Below, piece after piece: positions 19,252 through 28,096 of a DNA stretch of 64,000 nt. The stretch is from Phycisphaerales bacterium (GTDB lineage: Bacteria; Planctomycetota; Phycisphaerae; Phycisphaerales; UBA1924): the NCBI GenBank assembly GCA_029260515.1, contig JAJDDC010000040.1, forward strand, positions 372,001 to 436,000. Reading direction: 5' to 3'. The position numbers and the translations under genes were made by a program. The notes beneath the pieces are model-generated. The model saw only the letters and a list, made by a program, of their open reading frames with translations, searched no databases and was not told the DNA's origin. Position 1 is the first letter of the stretch; every line of letters starts with the position of its first letter.

Positions 19252-19387
19252 CCCGGGCGCCCGCGCATCGATCGGACGCGCTCCCTGACGGGAACCGCCC
19301 CCGCGCGCATCTGTGTTGCCCCGGACGCCGCGCGCAGCGAACCCGAGCAGCCCGACGTGCGTCGTCAGCCATGGAGACCCCACGCGA

Positions 19388-20377
19388 ATGCCAGCCGCCG
19401 CAAGCGAACTCCAGGAACTCGTCGAGGCGCACTCCGCGCCGATGCGCACGCTCACATCCGCCGTCGAGCGGGTCGTGGTCGGTCAGGCCGCGATGGTCAC
19501 GGGCCTGCTCACGGGACTGCTCACCGGCGGGCACGTCCTGCTCGAGGGCGTCCCGGGCTTGGCCAAGACGCTGACCGTCTCGACACTGGCCAAGGGACTG
19601 CACGCCGACTTCTCACGCATCCAGTTCACGCCCGACCTGCTGCCCGCCGACGTCGTGGGCACGCTTATCTACTCGCCCAAGGACGGCACGTTCTCGCCCA
19701 AGAAGGGCCCCATCTTCGCCAACATCGTCCTGGCCGACGAGATCAACCGCGCGCCAGCCAAGGTCCAGTCCGCCCTGCTCGAGGCGATGCAGGAGCGGGC
19801 CGTCACCATCGGCGACACCACCCACAAGCTCGACGACCCCTTCCTCGTCCTGGCGACCCAGAACCCCATCGAGCAGGAGGGCACATACCCGTTGCCCGAG
19901 GCGCAGGTGGACCGGTTCATGCTCAAGCTCCGCGTCGGCTACCCGACCAAGGACGAGGAACGCCAGATCGTGGACCGGATGGCCGCCAGCGCCCCGCCCG
20001 TGAACATCGACCCGGTGGTCACGCTCGACGAGGTCCGCGCATGCCGCGCGATCGTGGACAGGGTCCACCTCGACGACCGCCTGCGTGACTACATCATCGA
20101 GATCGTGCACACGACGCGCCGCCCCAAGGACCACAAGCTCGAGATCGCCCGCCTGATCGAGTTCGGCGCCTCGCCCAGGGCATCGATCGCCCTCGCCCAG
20201 GCCAGCCGCGCCCACGCGTTCCTCGAAGGCCGCGCGTTTGTCACGCCGACGGACATCAAGTCGATCGCCCCGGACGTGCTCCGCCACCGCGTGGTGGTGA
20301 GCTACGAGGCCGAGGCCGAGGACGTGACGAGCGACGACGTCGTGCGCACGATCCTGGACCATGTGCCCGCGCCGTAA
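19388..20377 (+). CDS. MoxR-type AAA+ ATPase
   Basis: 329 residues. The Walker A site is degenerate as usual for MoxR (LLEGVPGLAKTLTVSTLAKG); Walker B ANIVLADEINRAPAKVQSALLEAMQE; sensor I LVLATQNPIEQEGTYPLPEAQVDRF, which is diagnostic of the MoxR group. Likely a chaperone that acts on the von Willebrand factor A (VWA) proteins encoded downstream. First gene of the operon running to 28096; the next gene starts 15 bases later. ATG 19388 begins the conserved region. Confidence 0.92.
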   Translation: MPAAASELQELVEAHSAPMRTLTSAVERVVVGQAAMVTGLLTGLLTGGHVLLEGVPGLAKTLTVSTLAKGLHADFSRIQFTPDLLPADVVGTLIYSPKDGTFSPKKGPIFANIVLADEINRAPAKVQSALLEAMQERAVTIGDTTHKLDDPFLVLATQNPIEQEGTYPLPEAQVDRFMLKLRVGYPTKDEERQIVDRMAASAPPVNIDPVVTLDEVRACRAIVDRVHLDDRLRDYIIEIVHTTRRPKDHKLEIARLIEFGASPRASIALAQASRAHAFLEGRAFVTPTDIKSIAPDVLRHRVVVSYEAEAEDVTSDDVVRTILDHVPAP

Positions 20378-20392
20378 GGAGGACCGCCCGTC

Positions 20393-21298
20393 ATGCTCAC
20401 CGAGGAGCTGATGCGCGAGGTCCGCCGCCTGGAGGTCCGGGCCCGACGCCGCGTGGACGAGCTGTTCGCCGGCGAGTACCACTCCGCGTTCCGGGGCCAG
20501 GGCGTCGAGTTCGCCGAGGTCCGCGAGTACGAGCCGGGCGACGACATCCGCGCCATCGACTGGAACGTGACCGCCCGCACCGGGCGCCCGTTCGTCAAGC
20601 GGTACGTCGAGGAGCGCCAGCTCTCGGTCGTGCTCGTCCTGGACCTGAGCGCCTCGACCATGTTCGGCTCGGGCGACCGCCCCAAGGCCCGGCTGATGGC
20701 GGAGATGAGCGCCGTGCTCGCGCTCGCCGCGTCGCGCAACGCCGACCGCGCGGGCCTGCTCACGTACTCCGACCAGGTCGAACTGTACCTGCCCCCCCGC
20801 AAAGGACGCACGCACGTGCAGCGTCTGATCCGCGAGGTCCTCGACGCCGAACCACGCGGGCGCGGGCGAGCCATGCCCGACGCGCTCGCCATGCTCCGTC
20901 GCGTGCTCTCGCGTCACAGCGTCGTCTTCCTCGTCTCCGACTTCCTCGACGACGACCCGGCCTCCGAACGCGAGCCCGCCTGGGAACTCCCGCTGCGCCT
21001 GCTCGCCCGCCGCCACGACGTGACGGCCCTGCGCGTCACCGATCCCAACGAACTCGCCCCACCCCGCCTGGGCCTGGTCGAGCTGGAGGACCCCGAAACC
21101 GGCCGCCGCGTGCTGGCCGACACCTCCCGCGCGACGCGCCGACGCCACCGCGCCCTCATGGCCTCGTCCGAGCAGCGACTCGCCAGGCGCCTCCAGCGCG
21201 CCAAAGTCGATCTCGTACGCCTCTCCACCGACCGCCCGTTCGTGGACGACCTGCACGCGTATTTCCGCCGGCGCGAGGGGGGGCGACGAACCGCATGA
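20393..21298 (+). CDS. DUF58 domain protein (VWA-like)
   Basis: 301 residues. The family motif is seen as GEYHSAFRGQGVEFAEVREYEPGDDIRAIDWNVTARTGRPFVKRYVEERQ; LDLSASTMFGSG is a MIDAS-like DxSxS site. AAGGAGG precedes ATG 20393. The stop overlaps the next start (ATGA). Usual partner of MoxR in the Bat/aerotolerance operon, acting at the membrane. Confidence 0.9.
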   Translation: MLTEELMREVRRLEVRARRRVDELFAGEYHSAFRGQGVEFAEVREYEPGDDIRAIDWNVTARTGRPFVKRYVEERQLSVVLVLDLSASTMFGSGDRPKARLMAEMSAVLALAASRNADRAGLLTYSDQVELYLPPRKGRTHVQRLIREVLDAEPRGRGRAMPDALAMLRRVLSRHSVVFLVSDFLDDDPASEREPAWELPLRLLARRHDVTALRVTDPNELAPPRLGLVELEDPETGRRVLADTSRATRRRHRALMASSEQRLARRLQRAKVDLVRLSTDRPFVDDLHAYFRRREGGRRTA

Positions 21299-22209
21299 TC
21301 GAGCGTCCAGCCAGGACATTGCGTCTGCTCACGTGCGTGCTGCTCGGTGCAGCGGCGCTAATCACGCCCTCGTGCGCGCGACAGGGCGACGACGCCGAGC
21401 CCGAGCCCGCGATCAAGACCGAGACCCAGATCGGCCCGGTCCGCCTGAGCGTCGGCGCCGACAAAACGGCGCTGCGCGCCGCCGACCGTCTGGGTGTCGT
21501 CGCAACGATCGAATGGGACTCCGGGACACACCTCGAACCGCTCGAGATCCCGATCGAGAGCGCGGGCTGGATACTCGTCTCGCGGACCGACACGCCGCCC
21601 CGACACACACGCGGCGGGCGCCTCGTATCGACCTCGCGCCTGGTCCTGGAGCCCGATCTGCCCGGCGGATACTCCATCCCGCCCGCACGCGTCGTGTGGA
21701 CCGCGGCAGACGGCGCGTCGGGCGTCGCCGAGACAGAACCCCTCGAGATCGAGGTCAGGCCCCTGCTCGACGAATCGGCCAACCTGCTCGCGCTCGCCCC
21801 AGACCGCGTAGCGCCCCCGCCCGAGGTCATGCCCGCCGCAGCCAACCGTGCCCGTGTCGTGCTCGGCGCCGCCGTGCTGCTCGCGCTCGTCCCCGGAGCA
21901 TGCATCCTCGCGTGGTGGCTCGTCCGCCGTGCGCGCCCCGCGCCGACCAACCGGCTCCGCGCAAGCGTCCAGAGGCTTGAGACGGCGCTCTCCGATCCCG
22001 CCGCCCCGCCCCGGGTCATCTGCGACGCCGCCGCGGACACGTGCGACGCCGCGCGCCGCATCGCGACGACCGAACTCGAGTCCCACCGGCACACACTCGA
22101 CCTCGCCCGCTTCGCGCCCGCGCCCCCCGACCCCGAGACCGCCCGCGACCTCGCCCGTCGCACGCTCAACCTGCTCCGCCCGCACCCGGCGGGGGAGGCC
22201 GCGCCGTGA
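21295..22209 (+). CDS. membrane-anchored protein of the Bat operon, unknown
   Basis: 304 residues. A hydrophobic N-terminus with Cys (LLGAAALITPSCARQ; the lipobox is weak), an extracytoplasmic beta-rich region of about 150 residues, a membrane helix near 180-205 (VVLGAAVLLALVPGACILAWWLV) and a cytoplasmic helical tail. It occupies the position of the small DUF4381-like subunit of Bat operons and has the same topology, but I cannot assign the family. Start and stop overlap its neighbours by 4 bases on both sides, so it is translationally coupled. Confidence 0.75.
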   Translation: MIERPARTLRLLTCVLLGAAALITPSCARQGDDAEPEPAIKTETQIGPVRLSVGADKTALRAADRLGVVATIEWDSGTHLEPLEIPIESAGWILVSRTDTPPRHTRGGRLVSTSRLVLEPDLPGGYSIPPARVVWTAADGASGVAETEPLEIEVRPLLDESANLLALAPDRVAPPPEVMPAAANRARVVLGAAVLLALVPGACILAWWLVRRARPAPTNRLRASVQRLETALSDPAAPPRVICDAAADTCDAARRIATTELESHRHTLDLARFAPAPPDPETARDLARRTLNLLRPHPAGEAAP

Positions 22210-23252
22210 GCCCACCCCTATTCGACATCGACCGCTTCGCCCAACCCTGGTTCTTCGCGCTGGGCGCGATCATCCCGGCGTTGCTGGTTGTCTGGGCGCT
22301 ACGCCGCCGCCCGAGCGTGCTCTACTCGGCGACCCCCGCCGCCGCCGCCAGCGGGCGGACGCTCCGCGCCCTTCTCGCCTGGCTGCCCGCAGCCGCCCGC
22401 GTCCTCTGCCTCGCCCTGCTCGCGGTCGCCCTCGCCCGCCCGCAATCGATCGACGAGCGGACCAGCCGCACCACCGAGGGCGTCGCGCTCCAGCTCGTCC
22501 TCGACCGTTCGGGCTCGATGGACGAGGAGCTCACGATCATCGACAACAGGCGTGTCCGCCGTCTCGACGCGGCCAAAGAAGTCCTCGCAGAGTTCATCGC
22601 CGGCAACGGCGACGACCTGAAAGGCCGCGACGGCGACCTGCTGGGCCTGATCGCCTTCGGCTCATTCGCGGACACAATCGCCCCGCTCACCCAAGACCAC
22701 GCGCCCGTGCTCGAACTGCTCGAGACCGTGGACGCCTCGCTGATCCGCGAGGAACGCGGCACCGCCATCGGCGACGCCCTCGCCCTCGCCGCCGCACGAC
22801 TCGACAGCACCGAGAAAGCGCTCGCCGAGTCCCGCGACGCCTCCGACTTCACCCTCCGCGGCAAGGCGATCGTCCTGCTCACCGACGGCGAGAACACCGC
22901 CGGCTCCACCGATCCCCGCGACGCCGCCAGGCTCGCCGCGGGCCTGGGCATCCGCGTCTACGCGATCGGCATCCGCGGCGGCGTCCGGCGCGGCTTCTTC
23001 CAGACCCAGTCCATCGACGAGGGACTGCTCACCGACATCGCCGAGACCACCGGCGGGCGTTTCTGGGCGGTGGACTCAGGCGATCAGCTCCGCGAGATCT
23101 ACGCCGAGATCGACACACTCGAGAAGACCGAGATCCGCGTGGACGCGACGACGGAGTACCGCGAGCTGTTCGCGCCCTTCGCCCTCGCCGCCCTGTGTTT
23201 CCTCCTGTGCGAGGTGCTGCTCCGCACGACGTGGCTCAGGAGGCTGCCGTGA
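22206..23252 (+). CDS. batA: VWA-domain membrane protein, BatA type
   Basis: 348 residues from GTG 22206, overlapping the previous stop (GTGA). Two N-terminal helices flank a cytoplasmic loop; then a VWA domain with MIDAS motif QLVLDRSGSMDEE, the Thr loop RGTAIGDALALA and LLTDGEN. A final helix (FAPFALAALCFLLCEVLL) ends the protein. Known Bat proteins are thought to protect against stress in the periplasm; the role here is by family. Confidence 0.88.
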   Translation: MSPPLFDIDRFAQPWFFALGAIIPALLVVWALRRRPSVLYSATPAAAASGRTLRALLAWLPAAARVLCLALLAVALARPQSIDERTSRTTEGVALQLVLDRSGSMDEELTIIDNRRVRRLDAAKEVLAEFIAGNGDDLKGRDGDLLGLIAFGSFADTIAPLTQDHAPVLELLETVDASLIREERGTAIGDALALAAARLDSTEKALAESRDASDFTLRGKAIVLLTDGENTAGSTDPRDAARLAAGLGIRVYAIGIRGGVRRGFFQTQSIDEGLLTDIAETTGGRFWAVDSGDQLREIYAEIDTLEKTEIRVDATTEYRELFAPFALAALCFLLCEVLLRTTWLRRLP

Positions 23253-24304
23253 ACACGACCGACGCGCTCATGCTCTCCGACTCGCTCCGCCTGGGCGCGC
23301 CCGCGTTGGCGCACGCGCTGTGGATCGCCCCGGCTCTGGCGCTCGTCCTCTGGCTCTCGGGGGCCCGGTCGCGACGCCTGCTGCGCCGGTTCGCCTCGCC
23401 CACGATGCTCGCGAGCCTGGCCTCCAGCGTCAGCCCGCGACGCCGCCTCCTCAAGAACACGCTCATCGTCGTCGCCGCCGCACTCGCCGCCGCAGCGCTC
23501 GCCCGACCGCAGCTGGGCTACGAGGAGCGGACCGCGACCCGCCGCGGGCGCGACGTCGTCTTTGTCGTGGACGTGTCGCGCTCCATGCTCGCGGCCGACC
23601 TGGCGCCCAACCGTCTCGAACGGGTCAAGCTCTGGATGAAGGACCTCGTCGCCGCGGCCGAGGGCGACCGCGTCGGGCTCGTCGCCTTCGCGGGCGCGGC
23701 CGTTGTCCGTAGCCCGCTCACCCAGGACCGCGCGTTCCTGCTCATGGCGATCGACGAGCTGAGCCCGAACGCCGCGCCCAGGGGCGGGACCAACATCGGC
23801 GACGCCATCCGCAAGACCATCGACCAAGTCTTCACGATCGATCCCGAACACGTCGACGATCGCGCGCCCTACCGCGACATCATCCTCATCACCGACGGCG
23901 ATGACCAGGAGAGCTTCCCCGTGGACGCCGCCAGGGCCGCGGGCGACCTGGGCGTCCGCGTCATCGCGATCGGAGTCGGCTCCTCCGGCGCCGGCGCCCC
24001 CGTGCCCGACCCGGACGGCCCGGGCTTTACCGAGTACGAGGGTCAGACCGTCCGCTCGGCACTCGACCCGGATTCCCTGGCCGCGATCGCCGCCGCCTCC
24101 GACGGCGGGGTCTTCCTCAACGTCGGCACGGGTGTCATTGAGCTCGACGAGGTCTACCGCGACCTCATCGCCGCCGCCCAACAGGGCGACCAGGGCGAGG
24201 CCACCACACGCGACTACTTCGAACGCTTCGCCTGGGTGCTCGTGCCCGCGTTCGTCTGCCTCGTGCTCGAATCGCTGCTCTCTGACCGGAGGAGAAGACG
24301 ATGA
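23249..24304 (+). CDS. batB: VWA-domain membrane protein, BatB type
   Basis: 351 residues, GTG 23249 in overlap with batA. Same topology as BatA: N-terminal helices (HALWIAPALALVLWLSG, TLIVVAAALAAAALARP), a VWA domain with FVVDVSRSMLAADLAPNRLERVK, GGTNIGDAIRKT and LITDGDDQESFPVDAA, and a C-terminal helix. Tandem BatA/BatB paralogues are normal for this operon. ATGA overlap with the next gene. Confidence 0.88.
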   Translation: MNTTDALMLSDSLRLGAPALAHALWIAPALALVLWLSGARSRRLLRRFASPTMLASLASSVSPRRRLLKNTLIVVAAALAAAALARPQLGYEERTATRRGRDVVFVVDVSRSMLAADLAPNRLERVKLWMKDLVAAAEGDRVGLVAFAGAAVVRSPLTQDRAFLLMAIDELSPNAAPRGGTNIGDAIRKTIDQVFTIDPEHVDDRAPYRDIILITDGDDQESFPVDAARAAGDLGVRVIAIGVGSSGAGAPVPDPDGPGFTEYEGQTVRSALDPDSLAAIAAASDGGVFLNVGTGVIELDEVYRDLIAAAQQGDQGEATTRDYFERFAWVLVPAFVCLVLESLLSDRRRRR

Positions 24305-25446
24305 GCACACCCACTCTCGCGGCCATCCTGCTCGCGCTGGGCGCGCCGCCCGCGGTCATCCCGCACGTCGCGCCCGAGCCCACGCCATCACCAACGCGGG
24401 CCGAGTTTGCCATCGACGCGCTCTCCCCCCGAGACATGCTCGCCGCCGCACAAGAACGCCTCGAGTCCGACCCCGATCTCGCGCTCGAGCTCTACCGACG
24501 CGCCGACCTGGCGTCACGCGATCCTGGCGTGCGCAGCACGGCACGGTTCAACCTCGCCCGGGCGGTCTACCGAGCCGCCGTCCCCGACGACGCGACGATC
24601 GACTCGCTCGCCCAGGACGAAGAGTTCGAGTCAACCCTCGATCGCCTCGCCGCCGCCGAGCGGGCGTTCCGCTCGACGCTCGACGTCGCGCCCGACGACG
24701 AGGCCGCGGCCCGCGAGGTCGAGCGTGTCCGCCGCCTCGCCCACGCGATCCGAGATCGCCGCGAACAACTCGAACAACAGGCCCAACAGCTCCAGGACAT
24801 CGCCAACCAGCTCGACCAGCTCGCCGACCAGCAAGAGCAAGAGGCCAAGCAGAACGAGGAACAACAGCAGCCCCAGGGCGAGCCGCAGCAAAGCGCCCCG
24901 CAGCAGTCCCCCGAACAGGCCCGCGAGGACCAGCAAAACCTCGACCAGCAGACCGAGCAACTGCTCGACCAGCTCCGACAGCAGTCCGACCAGCAACCGA
25001 GCGAAGAGCAGAGCCAGCAGCAAGGCTCGCCGCAGGGCAGCCAGCAACCAAACTCCCCCGCCGAGGGCGTCGAGCAGGCCAGGCAGGCCCAACGCCAGGC
25101 GGGCGAGTCGCTCGAGCACGACGACCAGCAGGCGGCCTCCGCCGCCCAGCGAGAGGCCGCCCAGCGCCTCCGCGAGGCCGCCCAGCGCGCCCGCGAGCAG
25201 GCCGGCGAGCGTCAGCCCGGGCAGCCCTCCGAGGGCGAGGGCCAGCAGGGCGAGCCGCAGGATGGTCAAGAACAGCCCCAGGGCCAGCCGGGCCAGGAGG
25301 GCGAGCAGGCCCAACAGCCCGCCGAAACACCCCTCGAGCGCGCGGTCCGCCGCCTGCTCGAACGCGAGGAACGCCAGCGCGAGGAGCGGGACCGTGTCCG
25401 CCGCGCCTACCTGCCCGGGCCCGTCCGCGTCGATCGAGATTGGTAA
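24301..25446 (+). CDS. batC: BatC-like TPR protein with Gln/Glu-rich tail
   Basis: 381 residues. N-terminal signal-like segment, then TPR-like helices (RDMLAAAQERLESDPDLALELYRRADLA ... STARFNLARAVYRAA). Residues about 155-345 are dominated by Gln, Glu, Pro and Gly (LEQQAQQLQDIANQLDQLAD, QQEQEAKQNEEQQQPQGEPQ), partly coiled-coil. The end, RRAYLPGPVRVDRDW, resembles the conserved Trp-ending BatC tail. Overlaps batB by 4 bases. Confidence 0.82.
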   Translation: MSTPTLAAILLALGAPPAVIPHVAPEPTPSPTRAEFAIDALSPRDMLAAAQERLESDPDLALELYRRADLASRDPGVRSTARFNLARAVYRAAVPDDATIDSLAQDEEFESTLDRLAAAERAFRSTLDVAPDDEAAAREVERVRRLAHAIRDRREQLEQQAQQLQDIANQLDQLADQQEQEAKQNEEQQQPQGEPQQSAPQQSPEQAREDQQNLDQQTEQLLDQLRQQSDQQPSEEQSQQQGSPQGSQQPNSPAEGVEQARQAQRQAGESLEHDDQQAASAAQREAAQRLREAAQRAREQAGERQPGQPSEGEGQQGEPQDGQEQPQGQPGQEGEQAQQPAETPLERAVRRLLEREERQREERDRVRRAYLPGPVRVDRDW

Positions 25447-25448
25447 CC

Positions 25449-27242
25449 ATGCGAACGCACACAACTACCGCCGCCCGACTCGTCCTCGCAGCCCTCATCA
25501 TGTTGCTCGTGCGCACGCCGCTCGCCCACGCGCAGAACGACAAGATCAGCGTGACCGCCGAGCTCGGCAACGCCAGCGTCTACCTCGGCGACACCGTCAT
25601 ACTCAAGGTGATCGTCGAGGGTACGGACGACGCGGACGAGCCACAGATCCCAGAGATCCCGGGCATCGATATCGCGTCGCTCGGCGGCGGCCGGAACTCC
25701 TCCACCTTCGCCGTCTTCCGCAACGGGCGCACGGAGCGCACCGAACGGCTCACCTACATCTACCAGTACTCGATCACGCCCACCCGCGAGGGCTCGTTCC
25801 AGATCCCGTCTATCAGCGTGCCCGTCGGGGGACGGACGTACACCACAGAGCCGCTCCGGATCTCCGCCGTCGAGCCCCCGATCGACACCGATGCCCTCCT
25901 GCGTCTCGAGCTCGAGTCCGAGGAGGCGTACGTGGGCCAGCCGGTACGCGCCCGCGTGTCCTGGTTCTTCGAGGGTGTGGCCAACAACGCGAGCTTCCGC
26001 GCCTCGGAGCTGCCCGCCTCGATCGACGTGCTCCCGCTCCCCGCCCAGGCGGGCGGGCGCTCAGAGATCTACCGGATCAACGCGTTCGGCGCCGAAGTCC
26101 AGGCGGTCCAGACCCAGGGCGTCGTCGGATCACAGACCCGCCCAGCCCTCGTCTTCGAGGTCATGCTCATCCCCCGAGCCGCGGGCGAGTACCAGATCGG
26201 CCCGGTCGTCGTCGCCTTCAACCGCGTGCAGCGACGCGCCCGGCGCCTCATGTCCCGCTCCGAGGCGCCGATCCTCAGTGTCCGCCCCGTCCCCAGCGCG
26301 GGGCGCCCGCCGGGGTACACAGGTCTCGTCGGCGACTACGCGCTCGCACTCGCGGCCTCGCCGACGGAGATCAACGTCGGCGACCCGATCACACTCCGCC
26401 TGACCGTCCGAGGGCCAGAGCCCCTGTCGAGCATCGACGCGCCCGACCTCGGCGCCGACCCGGACATCGCCGAACGTTTCAAGCCCTCGGCCGACGGTTG
26501 GGAGAGCATCCGCCAGGACCGCGTCGGCGAGCGCACGTTCGAAACCACGATCCGCGCCCGCACCGCAGACGTGGATGAGATCCCGCCGATCCGCATGCCG
26601 TACTTCGACCCGGTCTCCGGTGAATACCGCTTCGCGCAGACAGACCCGATCCCGCTCGAGGTCCGGCGCACCCGCCGTGTCACCGCGGCCGATGCGATCA
26701 TGGGCCCGGGGCGCGCCGCCCCGCCCTCCTCGCGCCAGCTCGAGCGGGGCGGCGACGGCGTCTGGGCGCTGCAGACCGACCCGGAGCGATTGATGGCCGA
26801 CGACGGATTCGACCCCGCCGCCTGGGCCGCGAACCCGGCCGTTGTCACGATGCTCGCCGCCCCGCCCGCGGTGTACATGCTCGCAAGCGTCGTGGTCCTC
26901 GCCCGTCGCCGCGCCGACCCGCGGCGCGCCCGCCGCCGACGCGCGATCTCCCGCGCACGCTCGCTGCTCGCGCGGGGCGAGCCGAGCGAGGCCGTCCGCG
27001 CCTGGGCGTCGGGCGTCCGCGACATGCCTAGCGAGGCGGTGACCGCGGCCGACGTGCTCGCACTGGGCGACAAACCGACACACGCGGACGCGGCGTTGCT
27101 CGCCGGCGTCCTGCTCGGCGGCGAAGCCAGCCGGTTCGGCTCGCCGGACGCCCGGAGCACGGCAGAGCCGGGCAAGAGCGAGATCCGCGCCGCGATGACC
27201 CGACTCGAGAAGCACAGCAGAGCCACGGGAGCGATCGCATGA
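25449..27242 (+). CDS. batD: BatD-like oxygen-tolerance protein
   Basis: 597 residues. Signal peptide MRTHTTTAARLVLAALIMLL...AHAQ, then the BatD pattern VTAELGNASVYLGDTVILKVIVEG, repeated beta-sandwich segments (EEAYVGQPVRARVSWFF; SPTEINVGDPITLRLTVRG) and a membrane helix near residue 480 (PPAVYMLASVVVLARRR) with a basic cytoplasmic tail. The start ATG 25449 is two bases after the batC stop. Overlaps the next gene by ATGA. Confidence 0.88.
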   Translation: MRTHTTTAARLVLAALIMLLVRTPLAHAQNDKISVTAELGNASVYLGDTVILKVIVEGTDDADEPQIPEIPGIDIASLGGGRNSSTFAVFRNGRTERTERLTYIYQYSITPTREGSFQIPSISVPVGGRTYTTEPLRISAVEPPIDTDALLRLELESEEAYVGQPVRARVSWFFEGVANNASFRASELPASIDVLPLPAQAGGRSEIYRINAFGAEVQAVQTQGVVGSQTRPALVFEVMLIPRAAGEYQIGPVVVAFNRVQRRARRLMSRSEAPILSVRPVPSAGRPPGYTGLVGDYALALAASPTEINVGDPITLRLTVRGPEPLSSIDAPDLGADPDIAERFKPSADGWESIRQDRVGERTFETTIRARTADVDEIPPIRMPYFDPVSGEYRFAQTDPIPLEVRRTRRVTAADAIMGPGRAAPPSSRQLERGGDGVWALQTDPERLMADDGFDPAAWAANPAVVTMLAAPPAVYMLASVVVLARRRADPRRARRRRAISRARSLLARGEPSEAVRAWASGVRDMPSEAVTAADVLALGDKPTHADAALLAGVLLGGEASRFGSPDARSTAEPGKSEIRAAMTRLEKHSRATGAIA

Positions 27243-28096
27243 GAGCAATGCTGACTTGTGCCGTCGTCGCGATCTCCACGTTGTTCAGCGCGACCGCGCC
27301 CGCCGCGCAAACCCATCCGCCGACCGCCGCGACCGATTCGCCCGACGCCATCGTCGTCCGCGCGGCGGGGTTGATCGCCGACGCCGAGCGGGGCTGGGGC
27401 GACGACCCCGAGCACGCCGAGACGGCGTTGCTCGAGGCGGTGTCGCTGCTCGAAGCGGCGCAGGGTGCTGGGAGCCCGCGCAGCGTCGAGCTCGAACGCA
27501 CGCTCGGCGCCTCGTTCCTCCTGCTCGGCGACCACGGGCGGGCCGTCGTACACCTGCGCCGCGCCCAGCTCCTCGACCCGACCAACAAAACGGTCCGCGA
27601 GACGCTCGACGCCGCACGCGTCCGCGTGGGCGGGACGCCGCCACCCGACGCGCGAGAGCGGGCCGCCCGGGCGTTGCTCTTCTGGCGTGGGTTCGTCCCG
27701 AGACCCGCGCTCCTGATCGTCGGCGTAGTCGCGTGGCTCGGCGCCTGGTCGTTGCTGCTGGCCCGCCGTCTCGGCGCCCCGCGAGTCACCACCCGCCTGG
27801 GCCTTGCCGCGCTGTTCGCGAGTCTACTCCCCACGGGTGCGCTCGCCAGCGAGCGTGTCATCCTCGCACTGCGCGCCGACGCGGTCGTCGTGCAGCGCGG
27901 CGTGCTCGCCCGCAACGGCCCATCCGACGACCTCTACCCCGCGACGTTCACCGAGGCCGTCGAGCCCGGGCTCGAGGTCGTCGTCGTCGATCACCGCGAC
28001 GGCTGGGCCAGCGTCCGCCTCGCCTCGGGCCAGCAGACCTGGCTGCCCGAGAACGCGATCGAGATGGTTACTCCGTCGCGTCGGCGGTCTCGCTGA
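27239..28096 (+). CDS. batE: BatE-like TPR and SH3-like protein
   Basis: 285 residues. Signal peptide, a TPR pair (VELERTLGASFLLLGDHGRAVVHLRRAQLLDPTNKTVRETL), a membrane helix (ALLIVGVVAWLGAWSLLLARRL), a second hydrophobic segment (LGLAALFASLLPTGALAS) and a bacterial SH3-like domain (ALRADAVVVQRGVLARNGP ... GWASVRLASGQQTWLPENAIEMV). Last gene of the operon; its final 29 bases overlap the convergent carboxypeptidase gene. Confidence 0.82.
   Translation: MRAMLTCAVVAISTLFSATAPAAQTHPPTAATDSPDAIVVRAAGLIADAERGWGDDPEHAETALLEAVSLLEAAQGAGSPRSVELERTLGASFLLLGDHGRAVVHLRRAQLLDPTNKTVRETLDAARVRVGGTPPPDARERAARALLFWRGFVPRPALLIVGVVAWLGAWSLLLARRLGAPRVTTRLGLAALFASLLPTGALASERVILALRADAVVVQRGVLARNGPSDDLYPATFTEAVEPGLEVVVVDHRDGWASVRLASGQQTWLPENAIEMVTPSRRRSR

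Noticed and set aside
23901..25448. N-terminal extension of the batD frame giving over 1100 codons
   Set aside because: The extension is an out-of-phase reading of batB and batC; ATG 25449 starts a clear signal peptide two bases after the batC stop.
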